Shown here in pieces: positions 22,977-64,000 of a stretch of 64,000 bases of DNA. The DNA comes from Halichondria panicea (taxonomy: Eukaryota; Porifera; Demospongiae; Suberitida; Halichondriidae): positions 1,696,501 through 1,760,500 of the forward strand of contig NC_087384.1 of the NCBI RefSeq assembly GCF_963675165.1, read 5' to 3'. The stretch's first letter is position 1. Each line of letters opens with the position of its first letter. The position numbers and the translations under genes were made by a program. The notes under the pieces were generated by a model. The model worked only from the letters and a program-made list of their open reading frames with translations. It did not search any database and was not told the DNA's origin.

Positions 22977-24131
22977 GAGAGAAGGCTGCCTGCACTGCAC
23001 TGCACTGAGTGAAGGACTCTGGAGGCTCCTGACTTCTTCACTGCCACTGTAACTTACCATGCCCAGTCACAAGTCTCCAATTGCTACATACACAATTGAA
23101 CATGAGCATGCAAAGATATAAGCATCAGGGCAACTGAGATGTTTCAGTGTAGACAATTTATTATGAGCTAGGGTAATCGAGTATAGGTTGAGTAGGTTGA
23201 AATCAGTGATGCAAACTTGCACGTATCTTTTAGTAGAGTTCTAGCTGTAACTTTATAATTTGTTATTGTCACACATTAATGTTAATTTGACAATGAACGG
23301 TAACTTCCACTAAATGTGAGATCAACAACACTTCGACAAAATGACAACACATGTGTTCAAATAACAATCTACCATTATAATAACAAATATTAATAGTTAG
23401 ATAAACTATATTAATAGTTAAATAAACTATGATTTGTCGTTATAACAATAATTGCAGGAAATTGACAAACGTTTTGTCAAGATAACATTTTGTGCCGGTA
23501 GCCAATAACAAAAGTGTTTTTGCAGTGTGGGCAAATGTCAACTCATGCACTATTTCACAAATCAACTGGGTGACAGGGAAATCCAACAAAAAGATGTATC
23601 ATATTTGGCTGCCTGCTTTGATAATGTAGAACTCTATGTCGATGCGTTGGAATTAACCCCTGGCGAGCAAACTGACGTTCGGTTGAAGAAAATTGACAGT
23701 ATAACCACCTATATAGCTATGATCAAGTGTTTGAAATCTGGAAAAGAAAGAAGCCTTCACAAGCGACATTCAGGGCCCTTCTGGAGATGTTAGACAGATG
23801 AAGAAAGAGGCGATTGCTGCACAAGTTATGTCTGCCCTCGATCCTCGAAGGTGAGCTCGAGATAATAATATTATTGTGTACATCATGTGTGGTATTTGAA
23901 TGTTACATTGCAAACTTTGTGCTCTATGCCCATAGTCTACCACTCACACTCAGTGTGTCTATAGCCTAACAGATGTATGCCCTGCACCCACCTGTCATTG
24001 ATAGGTTGCGGTTGTACTACCCAATAACTCACTCTTTATTGCCTCCATGCATATATAGGAGCTGTGAGGAGGTGCACATAATACAGCACTCTGGTCCATG
24101 GACTGTAGAGATGCCAGAACAGAACCCTTAG

Positions 24132-24679
24132 ATCAGCTTTATCACTATGTGTGGTTGTGTATGTTGTGTTTTGTGTAAATTGTTGAAATGTTTCGATATC
24201 CCATAATTATTAATAGCTATAAATATACCAGAATGATTGCATGTACATGCAGGGGGGGGTATTATTCTTGTGCGCTATATATTACTTACTGCACTGCTAT
24301 GTAAATTAAATGAGAACAGTAGACTCGGTCACCCTTACAGCGCCGGAATAGCGATGTGGCAGCTAGATAATAGCCGCGGCTTAAAAACGATGACGGATCT
24401 TATATATATACCTCGAATGTAATGAACTTTTGCAGGTTTGTCCTAAATTGAGGCAATGAATCATTCATGCATGCTCGATGCACTATCTATATAAGGTTTT
24501 CGAGGATTGACCTTGAATCTCGAAAATAGGTTGAAAGACCTCGATCTCTGCTGTGGCCAATTGAACCTCTAAAATCCGCGACTAGCTAGTTTGGGCAGTC
24601 CGTGAATGTGCCTCAAAATAACCCACTAGCTAGGTTACTTAGATACGATGTTATAAACGGGTATTAATTTGAGTCATTA
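24132..24679. other. intergenic, nothing recognised
   Basis: AT-rich spacer between the Death-gene pseudogene and the first TTA-flanked foldback element. No supported frame. Confidence 0.5.
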
Positions 24680-25013
24680 GGCCACTGTTAGTTGCATACT
24701 TGTTTCAGATGAGAATACTAGCTCAACCCAGATGAGGGAGGGAGGTCTTCATTACTCATTATCCCATTATTTGATGACGTCATATCCTGTTTTTTTAACT
24801 GACGAAAATATACAAAAGGACGGAGTCTAAACATAAAAATAGTTTAATTTTTTTTACGCACTGGCTTTTTGGTGCACAATGCAACTTGCACATGGGAAAA
24901 AAAATGACTTTGACCTCAAATAATGGCTGACATCAGCAATTAAATAAGCAGGTGAGCAAAACTGAGGAGGGAGGTAATTGATCTGAAACAAGTATATGCA
25001 ACTAACAGTGGCC
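24680..25013. mobile_element. PIF/Harbinger-like MITE (TTA target duplication)
   Basis: A 334-bp element with inverted ends GGCCACTGTTAGTTGCATAC, flanked by TTA on both sides. A 3-bp TWA duplication with GG-starting ends is typical of PIF/Harbinger relatives. Confidence 0.65.
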
Positions 25014-25174
25014 TTAAAATTAACGCTCATCTCTATCTGACTCCCAAATTAACTTTCCATTCAACATTCATATATAAGACAAATTAAAAATAATAGCCAC
25101 AGTTTAAAAACGACCCTACCATGAGTCTAATATTTTTGCACGCAGTTCTGTCCCGATCGAAGATATTGTCATTA

Positions 25175-26891
25175 GGCCACTCCAAGTGACACTCTGGTTT
25201 CTGGTCCTGAAGTTTTTCTAATTGCATGCGGGCGGGCGGCTTTTCTCATTATGTCATTATCAATTTCACCTTATGAATTTCATTATTTTGCAAATGAATA
25301 TCATTATCACACTATTTTGTACCACATGGACCATTGTGCGCATGCGTACAGTGCAACAACCAAAGAGAGTAGATTTTTTTTTTTGGTACACATTTTTTAC
25401 ATTTTGTGGCATATCTTCTAAAGTAAAAGTGATATGATCTATTTGAGTGCAGGTACTTAAAGTTCAACTATTGGCGCTTCCATTGGACCACCACCTGTTA
25501 CATCACATGACATCATCAGTATAAAATGGCTGTCTGAAGATGTGTACTTCTGAAAATATGTTAGGAATAGAAGTAGCTTATTTGTTTGAGTTAAGATCTG
25601 AAATTTGTTGTGCATGTACCTGAATATATTGCTCATCTTTTGAGCTTCAACGGAAGTCTGGGCTACTAGTAAGTTCTGAGAAATACTGCATTTTGTTGTT
25701 TTTTGGTGGCAAATATGTTAGGAATACAACTTTCGATTTTATATTAGTTAAGGTCTGATTTTTGAGCAGCATGTACTACAATAGTGTACTTTTCATCTGT
25801 ACTAACTTACAGGAGTTAGGCTAGCCTCTTCTTTGCTAGAGCGGCCCATCTTGTCAAAAACAGTGCTTTTTATGACTTTTGGGGCGATTTGGCTACGTAT
25901 AAGGCTCAATTGCCACGCCCCTGTGACACAGAATGACCAACACCAACTGTGTATTTGCAGGTAGACATCACATGACCTTTGGATGTAGCAAATAACAACA
26001 AGATGATTTGTGATGTCACAAATCAATGAATATCATTGCATACGTCAGCAAAAGTAGCAAAAAGGAGCAAAATTACCATTTTTGACAAGAAGGGCCGCTC
26101 TAGCAAAGAAGAGACTTGTTTAGCTCCTGTAAGTTAGTGCAAATGAATTTTACACTATTGTAGTACATCCTTCTCAAAAATCAGACCTTAACTAGCATAA
26201 AATCGAAAGTTGTATTCCTAACATATTTGCCACCAAAAAACAACAAAATGCAGTATTTCTCAGAACTTACTAGTAGCCCAGACTTCCGTTGAAGCTCAAA
26301 AGATGAGCAATATACTCAGGTACATACACAACAAATTTCAGATCTTAACTCAAACAAATAAGCTACTTCTATTCCTAACATATTTTCGGAGGTACACATC
26401 TTCAGACAGCCATTTCATAGTGATGATGTCATATGATGTAACAGGTGGTGGTCCAATGGAAGCGCCAATAGTTGAACTTTCAGTACCTGCACTCAAATAG
26501 ATCATATCACTTTTACTTCAGAAGATATGCCACAAAATGTGAAAAAAAATAATATAAAAAAAAATCTACTCTCTTTGGTTGTTGCACTGTAGTAGAAATA
26601 ATGGGATAGAAATCCAATACAGTTGAGCCTCGGTTATCCGAATCCCGGTTATCCGAATCCTCGATTATCCGAATGCTAGAGCATAGTGCAATCTGAGCAT
26701 GCGCAGTAGGAAATTGCCCACGTGGCTGGCAAAAAGCCAGCTTTTGATTATCCGAATATTTCACTTACCCGAATGGGCCCGGGGACAAAGGTGTTCGGAT
26801 AACCGAGGCTCAACTGTAATGAGATAGAAATCCAAGAATAAAATCTGATGCGGGCGGTGGACCAAAAACCAGAGTATCACTTGGAGTGGCC
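25175..26891. mobile_element. 1.7-kb foldback element, Harbinger-like ends, TTA target duplication
   Basis: The ends GGCCACTCCAAGTGACACTC and inverse are flanked by TTA. The arms pair for roughly 690 bp (about 25175-25862 against 26078-26891), interrupted only by the nested MITE at 26620-26816. The spacer is about 215 bp. Arm pairing is near complete over matching blocks such as caacggaagtctgggctact. It has no open frame with recognisable function. It starts with the same 7 bases as the neighbouring 334-bp element. Confidence 0.8.
26620..26816. mobile_element. pogo/Tigger-type MITE nested in the foldback element
   Basis: The ends CAGTTGAGCCTCGGTTATCC and inverse are flanked by TA on each side. 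It lies in the right arm of the 1.7-kb foldback and is absent from the left arm, which therefore acts as the empty site. Confidence 0.82.
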
Positions 26892-27186
26892 TTAATTTTA
26901 TGCTCCTAAACGTAGACTACTAATTTGTAAATTGTGCTGCAGTTAGATAGCTTTGAGAGCTAGTTTTAGATAGCTAGTGCAACTATTCAGTTGCACACTG
27001 TTCTATTAAACTTAGCTAGCTCGCATGCAGCTGCTTGCTTGTTCTAATTATTCCCGTCACACTAGCTTTGCATGCTCTGCTTTGCATGCTGTATAAAAAT
27101 CTGTTCCAATTTATACCCGGACAATTTCCAAAATAATAATTTTTTGCTGTCCGATAAATTAGAAGATATACGGTACATAGGTGCTA

Positions 27187-27323
27187 GCCTCGATTCAAGG
27201 CTGTTTAATTTAATCGGCCTGGAAACAAGGCTATGTAGGTGGGTGCTAGCCTCCTTCACAAGGCCTAATCCTAACCCTAACCCTAATCGAGGAAGAGCGG
27301 CTTGGGATCGAGGCTATGTAGGT
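27187..27323. mobile_element. adjacent MULE-like MITE pieces (TAGCCTCG ends)
   Basis: Two short units with TAGCCTCG/TAGCCTCC starts and AAGGCTA/GAGGCTA ends are joined by repeated TGTAGGTG flanks. Inside are two to three TAACCC-like hexamers (near 27267) with no further telomeric sequence. Confidence 0.55.
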
Positions 27324-27550
27324 GCATGCTCGATCACCATAAAAAGCTCTTGCGCATGCCAAATGGAGGTATATAGCATCACCTGAGATGATACGCCCCC
27401 AGACCAAATGGGGTGATTTTCATGACTGAGATCTGTAGCTGTAGAGCTAGAGAGAGACCAGGTACGTACCAGTGAGTGATCGTGACTCGACTGAGGTCGA
27501 GGATGCAGTATAATTATAAGTCACTCTGAAAGTTAGATCTAAATCCTGAG

Positions 27551-63169
<35,619 letters not shown>

Positions 63170-63223
63170 TTATTATTGTCCTGCACATTGTGTTTTGTAA
63201 TTATTGTGTGTGTTGAACTTTTG

Positions 63224-63952
63224 TAGCCTCCTTCGCAGCCTCTCCTTTTTCTGTTCTTTGTCACAGAAGAGAAAATTGGAGGAACAAAGAAAGAAAGAAG
63301 GAAGCAACTAAGAAAAAGGAGAGCCTGCCTTGCTAAGTCGCGTGATCCCCTACTGACGTAGACAAATTTTAACGAGCGTGGGCGAGAGAAAACCTCAATA
63401 ACTGTCCTCCCACACAGTACTTGGAGCGTATTTACCAGGAACATAATCTGTTATGAACAGTACAGTACAGTGCAGTAGAGTCAGCCTTCGTGAGACCTTT
63501 AGTCAGTAGAGGAAGTATGAAAGACTAGAGTAGAGTAGACTATACTGCTGTAATAATTATATCTACTAATCAAGTGGGTCTGTTCTGAACTCAGGAAAAA
63601 AAACTGAGCTAAATAGTCTCTTTAGTCTTTACTAGGTAAGCCCTCGTCTACGATGTCTCCACGCTTGATTCTGGCTTACTATCTACGATGCTAACAGCTT
63701 TTATTTAGAGTTTGCAATGCGTAGGCATGCTGTAGCTTTTTGCTCTGTCAGGCTCCGCCCAGCTAGTGATTGCCCACGTTCATTTTCACTTGTCTACCAC
63801 TCGTCTACCGTCACGCGACTTAGCAAGGCAGGCTCTCCTTTTTCTTAGTCTCTTCCTTCTTTCTTTCTTTGTTCCTCCAATTCGTCCCGTATTTTATCTT
63901 ATTGAACTACAGTGACAAAGAACAGAAAAAGGAGAGGCTGCTAAGGAGGCTA
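63224..63952. mobile_element. 729-bp MULE-like element with long inverted ends and 9-bp TSD
   Basis: TAGCCTCCTTCGCAGCCTCTC to inverse ...GGAGGCTA. The arms pair for well over 100 bp (including ggagagcctgccttgctaag and inverse). It is flanked by the exact 9-bp repeat GAACTTTTG (63215-63223 and 63953-63961). It sits 55 bp after the stop codon, probably in the 3' untranslated region. A minus-strand 100-codon frame inside is an arm artefact. Confidence 0.82.
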
Positions 63953-64000
63953 GAACTTTTGTTGTTTCTGATTATTATGAGCTAGCACTCCATTATGACC

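Larger units (their letters stand above)
20154..23527. mobile_element. non-autonomous DNA transposon with CACTG ends (EnSpm/CACTA-like)
   Basis: The ends are CACTGCAAAAACACTTTTG and its inverse, with TG on both sides as a 2-bp target duplication. Removing the element plus one TG realigns the interrupted Death exon with its intact paralogue without a gap. Both subterminal regions (about 20170-20440 and 23265-23515) are crowded with short TTTGTCA / TGACAAA and TTTGTTA motifs in both orientations, as in CACTA elements. It has no transposase. Inside are a 91-bp minisatellite and an inverted pair around 22000-22075 and 22525-22600. Superfamily assignment is inference. Confidence 0.75.
20041..24131 (+). 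pseudogene. decayed 3' end of the ankyrin/ZU5/Death gene, split by a transposon
   Basis: Intron tail (tatagcgggatatg...), Death exon (20103-20153 plus 23530-23850), intron and last exon (from 24059) are each collinear with 62120-63169 of the intact gene. Death-domain strings such as IQQKDVSYLAACFDNVELYV and LELTPGEQTDV match it. The 3374-bp transposon sits inside the exon. There is a 4-bp insertion before it, single-base deletions after it (near LKSGKERS and in ATGTTAGACAGATGA) and an early TAG in the last exon. It is clearly non-functional. The ankyrin and ZU5 parts are absent. Confidence 0.85.

Noticed and set aside
27262-27290. CCTAA/CCCTAA repeats resembling telomeric DNA
   Set aside because: Only two to three hexamers inside a MITE; no array and no other telomeric context.

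Overview
The window looks like nuclear DNA of an early-branching metazoan, most simply a demosponge. Genes are split by spliceosomal introns, the DNA is AT-rich and dense in short inverted-repeat transposons, and two families known from sponges are present: 2'-5'-oligoadenylate-synthetase-like (OAS-like) nucleotidyltransferases and an ankyrin-repeat/ZU5/UPA/Death-domain protein. The species is inferred, not proven. No tRNA, rRNA, CRISPR or bacterial operon was seen.

Left part (about 0.4-19 kb, minus strand): a tandem cluster of OAS-like genes. It holds a partial member at 401-578, a complete 7-exon gene at 4908-6397, a 6-exon gene with a frame lesion at 7031-8603, a decayed C-terminal fragment near 13.0-13.2 kb, and a complete 7-exon gene at 16062-18907 whose third catalytic aspartate position is glutamate. 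Between them lie MITEs, a Gag-like retroelement fragment (about 13.85-14.09 kb) and a few unidentified exon candidates.

Middle (20.0-27 kb): a decayed copy of the 3' end of the ankyrin/ZU5/Death gene, whose Death-domain exon is cut by a 3.37-kb transposon (20154-23527). That transposon carries nine copies of a 91-bp minisatellite. Two foldback elements with TTA target duplications follow (24680-25013 and 25175-26891); the larger has a pogo-type MITE nested in one arm.

Right part (27.55-63.17 kb, plus strand): one large gene. A start exon ends in ATG, followed by an N-terminal half ankyrin exon, an array of 19 interchangeable 99-bp phase-0 ankyrin exons (types A, B and C) spread over 25 kb, two more ankyrin exons, linker exons, a ZU5 exon, two UPA-like exons and a Death-domain exon (about 1,276 residues if all exons are used). 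The array grew by recent segmental duplication: paralogous introns are about 99% identical. The exons nevertheless differ at a fixed small set of codons (3, 8, 10-12 and 31-32/1) that match the ligand-facing positions of ankyrin repeats. This low-intron, high-surface-codon divergence, in a Death-domain protein next to an OAS cluster, is the most striking signal: a candidate diversifying recognition receptor of innate immunity (inference).

Transposon calls rest on terminal inverted repeats and target duplications read directly. Several are confirmed by empty sites in paralogous introns or in the paralogous Death exon.
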